Shown piece by piece: positions 37,372 to 48,160 of a stretch of 64,000 bases of DNA; within the stretch, counting starts at the first letter, position 1; each line of letters starts with the position of its first letter. The stretch comes from Populus alba (Eukaryota; Streptophyta; Magnoliopsida; Malpighiales; Salicaceae), in NCBI RefSeq assembly GCF_005239225.2, contig NC_133284.1, positions 36,470,758-36,534,757 of the forward strand, written 5' to 3'. Position numbers and translations under genes: made by a program. A model generated the notes under the pieces. It did no database searches. It was not told where the DNA came from and saw only the letters and a program-made list of their open reading frames with translations.

Positions 37372-39016
37372 GAGTTACTTCTGGTGCAAAACCTGGAGCA
37401 AGAAGGGAATCATGGGCTGATCCAATCAATCAGTTTTTCGAAGGGAAAGACATGTCCTCAGGGATTTGTGACTGCTTGGTCGTCTGCGGCCTGTCAAAAG
37501 TATGTCAGCGAAGCAGCTGATTATTTATGTTTCTTATAAAAAAAGACTAGTCTTCTAAGTATATTCTGAACTAGCTGTCATTCTTAACATTAATTCATTA
37601 GTAATTCCCATTTTCATAACATCTCTTGCTCTCCTCTCAAGGCCACCTTGTAAACTTGAAGTGAATGACGTAAAAGGGATCAATGACAAAGTGATTTTCT
37701 TTTGGTTCTGTCCCCACGGATGCCTTAACTGGCTAAGAACTGTACCACAGCTAGGCTCAGAAACGATGGACAAATTCTGGTAATGACTAATTCGACCATC
37801 AAGAATTTTCTCTATGGATCATTGACAGATAGCTTGAGTTGGGACCCAAACTCGACTTCTTGGTTTTCTTTTTGCACTACAAGCCAATCAGTGTCGCTGC
37901 ATCACATTATTGATACATGACAGTAGTAATCTTGAACTAGTTTATGCACATCAAAACAAAATTTTGGGCTGGTTCTTAGGCAGACCAACCTAATCCAGGT
38001 TGCTGCACCAACAATTTCTTGTAATCTTCTGTATTGGATCCCGACATGAGATGATAAATGCACGAGCAAATCACTTTTGACCTTTGGAGTTTGAATTTAA
38101 ACTTAATTTTTTATGCCTCTAATCGATTGGACTTTGAGGTCACGCCTTGGAATCCTGGAATAACAGTTAGTGTGCGAGATAATAATACACTAAAGGCTCC
38201 ATGATCCATACTTTCTCGGTAGAACAACTCATAATCTTTATCATCTTCAAATTTTCAAAGACGGTCTGGTGAAGAGGCCAATCGGCTATCTGATGTCGAT
38301 ATTCTGTCTACTTTCAGATCAGGGAATGATTAAAGAAGACTAATTTGTACCACCCTCGTGAAATTTCAACCGCCCTTCGAATAGGCGGCACTGTACACGA
38401 GCATTAAGATCAAAATGAACAAAGAACATCTTTTGTATAGACAAGATGACAATGATGATCATCTCTGAAATTTAGAGGCAGCCAATGAGGCAAGCACCAG
38501 TCCATTTCACCATTACAGGTTAATTGCTGCTTCAATCAAGCTCTAACGAAATGCATGTGCAAGTCTTCTTGGCCATCACTCAGATCTCATGATACCATTG
38601 GATATCGCAACCCAGACAGCAGTGCTGTACTGTACAGAGTGGAAAATTTCCAAACCTAATCCCTACGTCCTTGTCACTTCGCGCTGTAAAATTTACCGCA
38701 GAACCAATTACGCCACGGTTGTTTTTCAACAATGGCAGCTGTTCCTTGGAGTCAGTAGGGGAGCTAGAGTACCATGTGTGCGGGTAATAATTAATACCTT
38801 AGAAAACTATATAAATTGCCATGTAGTATATGTCATAATTGTAAAGGACTTGTTTGACAATCATAAAACATCAGGACCAAAATGTACATGTACGTTTGTG
38901 TGTATGTGAATGTATCGTTTCCCTTAAGATTTTTCTCATCACAATTGAAGTTCTTAGCTATGTAGAGCATGCTTGTACATCTGTATTTCTTTTTATAAAA
39001 TGATGGGAATTTGAGA
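37372..39016. other. SDR 3' flank, no further gene supported
   Basis: The first few hundred bases are probably 3' UTR; no clean AATAAA was seen. The open frame 38589-38909 (106 aa) has no known domain and no splice context. Confidence 0.45.
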
Positions 39017-39291
39017 TGTCAATTATTTTACTATTAAAAAAATTAATTTAACTCAATAATTTAAGTTGTTAGATGAGAACTCAAAATATAATTTATATTA
39101 TTTTTTAACAAATTCTTCAAGTAAAAACACTTTAAATACTTAATTTTTATCAAATAAATAAAAATAATAAGATTAAAATTCATGACCACTTGATCATCAA
39201 AGCGTTGATATCATGTTAAAGAACCATCTTTTCCCAATAACTTAAGCTATTAGGTGAGATATCAAAATATGATTTGTATTATTCTCTAACA
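39017..39291 (-). mobile_element. TRIM-like mini LTR element remnant
   Basis: Two related direct repeats (39017-39110, starting tgtcaatt and ending ttaaca; 39214-39291, starting tgttaaag and ending ctaaca) flank about 100 bp. On the minus strand TGATATCAACGC (39202-39213) follows the right repeat. It resembles the initiator-Met primer site TGGTATCAGAGC, and is followed by the 'gatgatcaagtggtcatgaattttaatc' text common in plant terminal-repeat-in-miniature elements. Homology runs a few bases past the borders given, and no target duplication was found. Confidence 0.45.
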
Positions 39292-41560
39292 AATACTTTA
39301 ATTTCTTATATTAAACTAACACACCTTATTTTATATTTTTTACTAAAAATAATACAAATGCTTTTGGAAATTAGAGTATATGTATTTGCTAGGATATAAA
39401 TTTGGAATGGTGACTTTAATCTAGTATATAAAAAATAATAATAACATATGTGTTATGACATTTATTAATGGATAACGTATTTTATTTAGAATACAAAATA
39501 GTATTTTATTACGTTGATGCAAAATAGGTATTTGAAAATTTATTAATGAAGGCACAAATACAATACCATTTTCAATGAAATTTCCAAATGTTGATTTTCT
39601 TTGCTAGAATTTGTAGCATTGCACGCTCATAGATGAGCTGAGGTTACCATGTAAAGGGCAAGCAGGCCGCACTACCAGACCCATTGATGAAAGACTCCTT
39701 GCAAACCATTAAAAACTTTGAGAACGTTTGGTAACAATAAGATGTTAAATTTTTTTTTTTTTGATCAACACAAAAAACAAGTAAACAAGAAAAAATCAAT
39801 TAAAAACACCTAACTAGGAGGGAAAACTGATTAAATTAATTTTGAAAATTATTAAATAGACTTTGTTCAGTTTGTTTTTTGATTTCAAAAAAGTAAATCC
39901 ATTAAACCGAACAAAATAAAATATCTTTATAAAGAAAAGATATAAATACTAAATCCTTACCGGTTAACTTAACCCTAAAATAATTCTCCATTTCACCTCA
40001 TCAATCACAACTAGAGAAACCAAACCATTTTTCTCGTTCTTGTTTTTCCATCTCTCTTGATTGTGTGCAACTTCTCTCGGTCTCACTTTACAATAGCCAA
40101 ACCAAACCCATTTCTTATATCTCCAGAATGGTGATCCTGGCTGAGATCATCTAGTTTTTCCCCTGAACTTAAGGATATTTCTACTGGAAAAAAAATAAAA
40201 CTTCATAAATATTAAAAATTAAAATATACAAATTTGATTTGAGATTTTCTTGTTCTTATAGTTATTTCTAATATACTTGGATTAGACAATTAACATGGTA
40301 CTTTTAATTATAATTATGTTTTGCACAACATGTTTAATTTCCAAATTACATTATTAGATTTATAAATATATATGATTTTATTTTTATCTGGTGTAGAAAG
40401 TGGTTGTTGTCCTCTAATATTAGATTGATATGTGTTTATTATAACTTGTAAATATGATTTTTATATGACTTTTCAAACTTTGGGTTTGAATCTCCAAGTG
40501 GAATATGCATTTTTTGTCATGAATAGTGGCAAATAGATGTTGTCTACGGTAAAGAGTTCAACAATTGAAGGTGGTTAAAATGTCAAGGTGGGATTCTAGA
40601 ATCTATTTTCAACTATTTTATTTTACATGAAACACCCTAAAAATCTTAATAAATTCATTGCTAATCTTAAAACATATTTTAATCATTGGTTAAAAACAAA
40701 AGGTTAAATTGAATAAAAATATTTGAGCATCAATCCATTTTTTTTCAGTAAAATAAGAGTTTCAAAACACCTCAATTGCATTTTTTTCTTTTCAAGTAAA
40801 ATCTATTGACATCAATATTAATTATATTTTTTTGTTGGAATGCGGCCAATAAATAACTTTTTCTTTTTTTATTTATAATTTTCTCTCTCATTTCTTAAAC
40901 CTAGGAGTTGAAATATATATAAATAAAATAAAGTTTAAGATATAAATAAAAAGTTTAAAATTAAAGTAAGAAAAAATAAGTAAACAAAGAATTTTTGTAA
41001 GAAAATGAATTTTTCCGTGCAAACTTGAGAAAAGCCCTCCTGTTTTTTTGTTTTATTCTGCCACCATTTCTTTTAACTGTTTTTTATACTACAAGTTTAA
41101 AATCTATTTCATTAAATTACCCTCTAATTAAATTATAAAGTCTAATGAAACACCTTAAATTCTCAAGAATATACAAACAAAAAAATATCTGAAATATCAT
41201 AATAAGCACATGGAAGGATGGAATTAATGAAAAATAAAGTTTGGTGACAGAAAAAAAAATAGCACTGTCAATTGAACAACGCCATCGACATTAACACACA
41301 GTGAAATAATGTTTTCTTTAAATATAACTGTATAATAAAATGGGACCAGTAGATATAGTATTTTACTTGATATTATGCAATCCACTTCGATCTATAAGTT
41401 TTGTCATTGAAAAAATAAGCATGTTTATTTAAATATAGAAAAACTATTTATAGTCAAATTAGATATTTTAAATTTTAACGTTGCAGCCATAAAGTGTACA
41501 CAATTTCTCATGATGAAAGAACGTGTTTAATACCCTAGAGCTATCTATGAATGTCTTAGG
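39292..41560. other. Intergenic AT-rich DNA, no gene seen
   Basis: No open frame above 60 aa of any interest. A gggtttgaatctcc word near 40488 looks like a B box but no A box fits it. Confidence 0.5.
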
Positions 41561-41561
41561 C

Positions 41562-41733
41562 GTGTTTTGGAGTATAATTGATGTTGATTTTTAAAATATT
41601 TTTTTATTTGAAATTATATTAAAATAATTTTTTTTTATTTTTTAAATTTTTTTTTAATATTAATATATCAAAATAATTTAAAAATACATAAAAAATTTAA
41701 AATTTATTAAAATTCCAATCCAAAAACAACCCC
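41562..41733. mobile_element. AT-rich MITE-like repeat
   Basis: Starts gtgttttggagtat and ends ccaaaaacaacccc, loosely inverted. The core has 'tttttttaatattaatatatcaaaataat', shared with the cluster at 27.5-28.8 kb. Confidence 0.45.
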
Positions 41734-42423
41734 ATGGCCTAAGATGGGCGAATTTTCATCAAGAAGAATTTTAATTACGAGGTATTTAATTAAGTTAAAA
41801 GATTGGCTGGATTTTAGGATATTGTTTAATTATTATCTTAAACAAGTAGAGACAAGGAGAATAAATAGGGAGGATATGTCCATATATATTTTTTATGTTA
41901 ATAAATTTATTTTATGTTCTTATTTCTATCAATTTAATTAAATATTTTTTTTATCCATTTCTATACATGTATATTTTCTCCCGAAGCATTAAGCACACGC
42001 AATTAATTTGAGCCAGAATCCCACTATTAGTCTTGGTTTCATTTTTTTTTTTCTTTGTTTGGAATTTGTGAGAAAACACTAATTTATTGTTGAATTTGTC
42101 TTCGTCTCTTTTATGACGTAACTGCTTCTGTCACTAATTTCTTCAGCATAACTAGCTTCTATGGTCCCAATTGAGTTGAAGAGATCCTAGCTACACTTAG
42201 ATTTGGATTTTTGTTTTCATCAAGGTTGAAGTTTCTAACGAGGTTAGTATGTTCGTAAAATTTGTTGAAGAGTCCTCCTCAAGATGATGTCCAAACGGCT
42301 ATATGATTGGAAGAGGACTACATTCATTTTGTATCTCAACATCAATTGGACTTTTTGTTTAAAAAAATTATAAAAAAATGTAAAGTTTGCTCAAGAATAT
42401 ATGGTTTGAGTCTAAGCTAAGAG

Positions 42424-42627
42424 CGTATTTGACAGTGTGGTAGCGGTTGCTTTTCAAATAACTTTTCGTGCTGAAATGTATTTCAATAATTTTTTTATTT
42501 TTTAAAAATTATTTTTGATATCAGCACATCAAAACGATCCAAAAAATACAAACCGCATTAAATTTTAGCAAAAACAAAAAACTTTTGAATTTTTTAGGAA
42601 CACCTTTTTAATCGCGTTCTCAAACAT
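42424..42627. mobile_element. MITE of the 'gcggtagcggttgc' family, near full length
   Basis: Begins gcgtatttgacagtgtggtagcgg in outline and ends aatcgcgttctcaaacat, whose reverse complement resembles the start. The core words match those at 26.6 and 61.1 kb. It is probably a hAT-type nonautonomous element; target duplication not resolved. Confidence 0.6.
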
Positions 42628-43282
42628 TATCAGCAAGATTTCATTTGTATGGTCTGAGTTTTTTTTGTTTTTGGATTTGATTTAATAGTTATTTTGGAAT
42701 CAATATTTTTTTATTTAAATTCCGATATTAAAAATTGGTTAAGAAAAAAAAATCAATTTTTAATATTTTATTATTTCTTCTTTTTTTCACAAATGGCAAA
42801 TAGAGCTCTCGAGAAATCATTTGACGTAATTGATGATCGTCAAATGATATAATAATTAGAAAAAACAAATATCAAAATTATTATGTAACGAATATATCAT
42901 CAAGCACATTACTATATAGCTAAAACCATTGCTTATAATATGTAAATTATTAGCCATTGAATCTTTGATCGGAAAATTAGAAATGTGATATCTTTTTCGA
43001 ATTTATAATGTGAATATTGGATAAAAGTAATGTTGAAATTTAAAAAAAAACCTAATTAATAACTATATATGATCAGCAATTAATCTTTCAACACCGATCC
43101 GAGTGTTGCTGTAAAAGACTTGCATAAGTTCTGCAGAAAGTAACACTCTCTTTTTCTCTGTAGCCTTCAAATCACTTTAATATAACTTAGTGGTGCCCTA
43201 AGGTAAACAATTTTCTATACAATGATGCACGATGGGAGACATTTGGGTAGATTGGATTTGACCTTTCAAGATAATCCAGAGG
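42628..43282. other. Intergenic AT-rich DNA, no gene seen
   Basis: Nothing recognisable between the MITE and the hAT derivative. Confidence 0.5.
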
Positions 43283-43290
43283 GATATATA

Positions 43291-44534
43291 CAGGGGCAGA
43301 GTTAGGATTATTTATTAGAGGGGGCCAAAATTAATATAATAAGATATAATATTTATTTTAATTTATTATACATTAGTTTTAAAACAAAACCCATATAATT
43401 TAGTTTTATTCAAATAACTTACTACAAACATATAATAACCTTTGTATAAGGTAAAAGGTTTGGAGCAATACTAAATTGAGTCAAAGCAATGAAATTAATT
43501 TCATCTTCATAATGTATCCATCACTTTAATATTGTTGGTTTTTATACATATCAAATATAAACATACAAAGTATATAACAAACATTAGCTAAAACGAAGCA
43601 TTATTTATGTTTGATAAACTTTGAAATAAAGCAAGAAATAATAAAGAATGATTCTTACATATTTATTTTAATTGTGCTCGTCGTTCTTTCATAAAATAGA
43701 AATCATCGATTATCATATCAGTTGTGAATCTTTCAACAATTTCTTTTTCTATATAGACAATCAAATAATTTACAAGAACATCATCCTCCATCATGTTGCG
43801 AAGTTTTGTTTTAACAATCTTCATCGCTGAAAAAGCTCGTTTAGCAGGTTGTGAGTTATCATTTTTTTTTTCAAAAAAAGAATCAATTCTTCTTATTTTG
43901 TTCATGGTTCAATCTAAAATCAAAACATATATCGTAAGAAAAAATTGATAATTTTGGTGGCTCGCTAATAAAAAAATCCAAGCATAATCAAAACAAACCA
44001 ATAAAATATATCTAATTATTTAGAAAAAAAAATCACTATAACAAAAATTCAAAAAAACGATTGGTAGAACTAGCTGATCTGAGAAAAAAAAGGAGCAAAA
44101 GTGATAGAATTATATAAAAAAAATCCTCATCAAATTATTAACAAACATCTCAAAACAAAACAAAAATATATTTTAAATTTAAATTACTTTATTTTGTTTG
44201 ATGAAAGATAAATTAATTAATAGCTCTGCTTTAATTTTTTCGCACTTAGTGTTTTTATTTTTGTTTTTAATCGACTACAGAATTTATATTAGAGTAAATG
44301 GGTAGCTTAGTTTTTTTATTTCACAAAGTAATGTTTTTATATTTTTTTTCTTTTCCATGTAGGTAAAGAATAAATTTAAAGGAAATCAAAGTGAAGTTAC
44401 AACCCACCTCTTTAAAATAAAATAAAAAATATAATACTTCATCATATTTAATTACCTAATTACCTAATAAAAAAACAAATATTGCAGGGGGCCCAGGCCC
44501 CTGGCCCCTGCTTGCCCCCCTGCTTCCGCCCCTG
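43291..44534 (-). mobile_element. Internally deleted hAT element (DUF4371/ZMYM1-like type)
   Basis: 1244 bp. Left end CAGGGGCAGA, right end reversed CAGGGGCGGA (9 of 10). The flanking 8-mers gatatata (43283-43290) and aatatata (44535-44542) match at 7 of 8 positions, which fits the 8-bp duplication of hAT transposons. The ends carry the gggggcc words usual for plant elements with 'CAGGGGCGGA' termini. Inside on the minus strand is a short frame that joins the beginning and end of a DUF4371-type transposase. The core of the transposase is gone, so the element cannot move on its own. Confidence 0.8.
43663..43905 (-). CDS. 80-aa start-to-end fusion of a DUF4371-type hAT transposase
   Basis: Starts MNKIRRIDSFFEKKND, like the N-terminus of ZMYM1/TTF-type DUF4371 proteins, then continues after NSQP with AKRAFSAMKIVKTKLRN, VYIEKEIVERFTTD and a final MKERRAQLK. 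The latter is the C-terminal hAT dimerisation tail of the same family. Full proteins have roughly 700-800 aa, so almost all of the zinc finger and the DDE core is missing, yet the frame is open across the joint and keeps a normal stop. It lies inside the deleted hAT element. Expression is unknown. If made, it could only bind other copies through the dimerisation part; that is inference. Confidence 0.6.
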   Translation of the reverse strand: MNKIRRIDSFFEKKNDNSQPAKRAFSAMKIVKTKLRNMMEDDVLVNYLIVYIEKEIVERFTTDMIIDDFYFMKERRAQLK

Positions 44535-44542
44535 AATATATA

Positions 44543-45449
44543 TGTGAGTATTTGACATTTCAAAATGAGTTTGAATAATCCAAGTTTTTAAGGTTTTTTC
44601 TTTCCCCTTCTTTATTAGATATTCAACAAATGCTTTACTTTGCAAACATGTGAAGAAGGGCTGCGCGGACCAGACAGAGAGAGAGACAGCCTCTAATTAA
44701 TTATTCGTCTTCCATGTCCAATTCAAACCCACATGTTCTTGCGATCCAAAACTCACTTGTTCATCTTATTCCATGTCTTACACAGGACATTAGATGATGA
44801 ATTTATTTTATCCTCTGAAGCATATGGATTTTTTCTCAAAAGTTTGTGCTTTATCAATTACCTCTTTAACATTTTATCTGTTTATTAATTAATTATTTTT
44901 TTCATTTATCTCTCTTAAAAAACTAATGAAAAACACATTTATACTTGCTGAAAGATTTGTTCAAAACATGATTAATGGGTATATTTGAGATTAAATTCAA
45001 AGTGAGGTCAATCTACTTTTAAGTTTAGAACTTTATTGGAATTTAATCTTCAACATAATCTTTTTAATATAGAACATTAATATGATTTAAATAAATTATG
45101 AACGAATGAGAAATTAATCTCAAATAATTCTTAGTTGATATATTTTGAAGAAACCCAAACCATTTAACAACTTTCGTTTCATGTAGGAAAGAAACAAGCT
45201 TTGCTTGTTTTTTATTTAATGCAAATGTGAAAAGTTAAACTGGACCTAAATGACACCTTATAAGTTTTTAGATGGGAGATAATATAAGAGCTTTGAGCTT
45301 AAATCATATTTAGAATCAAAACATCCCAAATTAATTCTTGTTTTATGATAAGTAATCAAAGCTGATAATAAAGGAAACTTATTCTTTTAATTATCAAAAT
45401 TAATTCTATAGAAATTTTGGTTCTTAAATCATCTACATTCAGACTTTTT
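44543..45449. other. Intergenic AT-rich DNA, no gene seen
   Basis: A gagagagaga tract near 44680 and otherwise nothing recognisable. Confidence 0.5.
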
Positions 45450-46230
45450 GACACTCTTCTTCATTTAGTATTCCACTATAGTCTTTTTGTTTTAATTAAG
45501 TTCTGGTTTTTCTTTTTATTTATCTTTTAATCTAGAGTATAAATTCAGTCTTGTAAAGAGATTTTTAAGTTTTATTTTCTTGATTTGTTGGATCTTGTTT
45601 AGGAGTGCACCTAAATAAAAAAGAAGTTGTTGAAATCCTAGAAGACATGTTGAAGTAAGTTTTTTTGCACAAAGTAAGGATTAATAAAACCATAAAAGCA
45701 CCAAAAATATATTTACTTTTAACACCATAAAAATTTTAGAATATAGTATTTAAACTCAGAAAACCTAAGAATATATTTACTGTTAACACCAAAAATATTT
45801 TATTAAAAATTATTTTAGAATCTCCAGCATTATATTTTTGACACTCTTCTTCATTTAGTATTCCACTAGTCTTTTTGTTTTAATTAAGTTCTGGTTTTTT
45901 TATTTATTTATCTTTTAATCTAGAGCATAAATTCAGTTTTTGTAGAGAGATTTCTTAGTTTTATTTTCTTGATTTGCTGGATCTTGTTTAGGAGTGCACC
46001 TAAATACAAAAGAAGTTGTTGAAATCCTAAAATACGTGTTGAAGTAAGTTTCTTTTGCACAAAGTAAGGATTAATAAAACCATAAAAACACCAAAAATAT
46101 ATTTACTTTTAACACCATAAAAATTTTTAGAATATAGTATTTAGACTCAGAAAACCTAAGAATATATCCACTGTTAGCATCAAAAATATTTTATTAAAAA
46201 TTATTTTAGAATCTCCAGTATTATATTTTT
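45450..46230. repeat. Tandem duplication, 390-bp unit, two copies
   Basis: gacactcttcttcatttag starts at 45450 and again at 45840. The two units can be followed base by base with few changes to 'atctccag.attatattttt' at about 45837 and 46227. Each unit includes one 52-bp exon-like piece. Confidence 0.9.
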
Positions 46231-46728
46231 ATACATATTAAAACTATACTATCTTTTTTTTTTCCTCTTAATTAAGATTGTGTGTGTGTAAACACACGCG
46301 TACACACATCATTTTGATGCGGTGTTCAAGAGAATTTATAACAATCAAGCTACTTGTAATTTGAAAAAAATCTTTTGACAACATTAATGGTTGATGATGA
46401 TCTTCTGGCAATAACTAGTCTTTTATATATATATAAACAAAACTCTGTGTGGGTATAGACATAAGCTATTTTAAAAAAAGAAAATAATAATTTGATTAAC
46501 ATTGAATAAGTATAAATGGATGATTGCTATTCTCACAGGTATTCACAAGAACATGTAACAATCGAAATGCTTGCTAGCTATTTGAAAAATCTTCCAACGA
46601 AACCAATGCTAGAAGATGACCCTTTGGACAGCAATTGGCCCTTTAATTATGACATGGATGACAGGCGAGTTTCTTTTGAAAATCTTGAATATTTATACAG
46701 TGAGTTCTTGCATCACAGGCGAGTTTAA
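45603..46728 (+). CDS. Unrecognised candidate small gene or gene fragment with a duplicated exon
   Basis: Candidate exon A (45603-45654, after cttgtttag, before gtaagt) and its copy A' (45992-46043) each have 52 bp and read (G)VHLNKKEVVEILEDML and (G)VHLNTKEVVEILKYVL. Exon B (46539-46728, after tctcacag) reads YSQEHVTIEMLASYLKNLPT, KPMLEDDPLDSNWPFNYDMD and ends FLHHRRV stop. A or A' ends AA and B starts G, so A-B or A'-B stays in frame as K-Y; using both copies would shift the frame because 52 is not a multiple of three. Exon B is acidic and helical in look. No family is recognised and no upstream exon was found, so this may be a relic. Kept apart as candidate only. Confidence 0.35.
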
Positions 46729-48009
46729 GCAAATATATATTAGTTTAGTGGGTTAGGAGATTATTATAGGGTAAGAATACAAATTTAATCTTCAGAAAAT
46801 ACATTTATTGAAAGAGACAACTACAAACTTTATTTAAATTTAATCTTATTTTAAAAAAAAAAACATCCAAATAAAAAAAAATAATAAAAAAAAAGAAGAC
46901 AAGAACATACCAATCTAAATCCCTACATCAATCAAACTTTATTTAAATTATTTAAATAAAGGAAAACATATTTAGAAATAACATGACAAGATGTGGTGTT
47001 TCTTTCAGCAAATCAAGAATGCCCAGCTCCGGCCCTAGCTAGAAAACCTTTTGAGTCATTAATGGTAAACTGTTCAGTATCAAAACTGATCTATGCAGAA
47101 GATTTAATGTGTTACTTTTGTGGTGGACGATAGAAAAATAAAGGAGGCAAATACATTAACCACGAGGGATATTGAAGCACTTTCATGGAAACTACGGGAG
47201 GCATCAGACGCAGACATGCACCATAGCAGCATTTTGCTCCCACCAAACAAATGCCTCTAGAAAAGTTCTTACACGTGAGTCGTCTTGCAATAGCCACTCC
47301 AATCCCAACTGCCTCCAGTTTTAGCCTTTTCTTATTTAATTGTTTTTTAAAAATCGCATCTTCTCGAAATCAATTTAAATATTAGTTCACACTAATATCT
47401 TTTTTAAATAATTTTATATATGTATTTTTTTCATATTTATTTGTTATTTTTAAAAAATAATTAATTGTTATAAATGTTTATTATTAAATTTAGATTTTAT
47501 CAAAATCATACTTACTTATAAACTCTTAAAAAGTTGTAGTTTAAGTGTCGAATAGATTAAACTATAAAATATTTTAGGATACAAAGTGACACGTGAATAA
47601 AAAAAATTCTGATTATAAAATATATTTTTAAGAAATTAGTAAGGAAGTTTATTTTTATTTAAATTGTAAGATGACATGGTAATTTTTTTAATTTTTTTTA
47701 AATTGCTTTTTAAAAAATTCTTAACCATTAAAAACTTTTAATCTTAGTTCATCTAAAACTCATACTATCAACATTAAAATTCAAATGGGTAGGTCAAAAT
47801 ATTCTTTAAGTAATGTATTCAATATGAATCACCGTACAAATTATTGTCTTAATCATAATGATGAAGCCGCCTTTATTTTCCACCTTACTTTTCCTAATCA
47901 GCCCGCTAATGAAGCAGCTTAATTTCTTTTCTCCTTGGAAGAATTTTCGTGCCGTTTACGACACTTTTTTTTTTTTAAAAGAAAAAAAAAACACTGAATA
48001 TCTCCTTGG
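46729..48009. other. WRKY upstream region, no gene supported
   Basis: A short piece at 47009-47040 (tttctttcag then AATCAAGAATGCCC and a stop) could be a terminal exon of the candidate gene before it, but nothing ties it. The minus frame 47112-47297 has no known domain. The rest is AT-rich. Confidence 0.4.
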
Positions 48010-48039
48010 ATTATTATTATTATTATTATTATTATTATT
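48010..48039. repeat. (TTA)n microsatellite in the WRKY promoter
   Basis: About ten ATT units, 120-150 bp before the WRKY start codon and just upstream of the TATA box. Confidence 0.85.
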
Positions 48040-48072
48040 TCGTGGCTTTTAGCCACCAAGCCGCCCCTTCCT

Positions 48073-48082
48073 TTTATATATT
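48073..48082 (+). promoter_or_regulatory. Probable TATA box of the WRKY gene
   Basis: tttatatatt lies 80-88 bp before the start codon, leaving a leader of about 50 bases. Confidence 0.5.
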
Positions 48083-48160
48083 GTGTAGTCTCTAACCCTT
48101 GAGACCTTCCCTTTTTCCTTCTTCCGCTCCTCCTCTTCATTTATAAGAGCTTGTTTTTCC

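Noticed and set aside
38589..38909. 106-aa open frame after the SDR gene
   Set aside because: No recognisable domain and no promoter or splice context; may be part of the 3' flank of the SDR gene.
40488..40501. A tRNA gene or SINE from a B-box-like word
   Set aside because: No A box at a fitting distance and no cloverleaf could be drawn.
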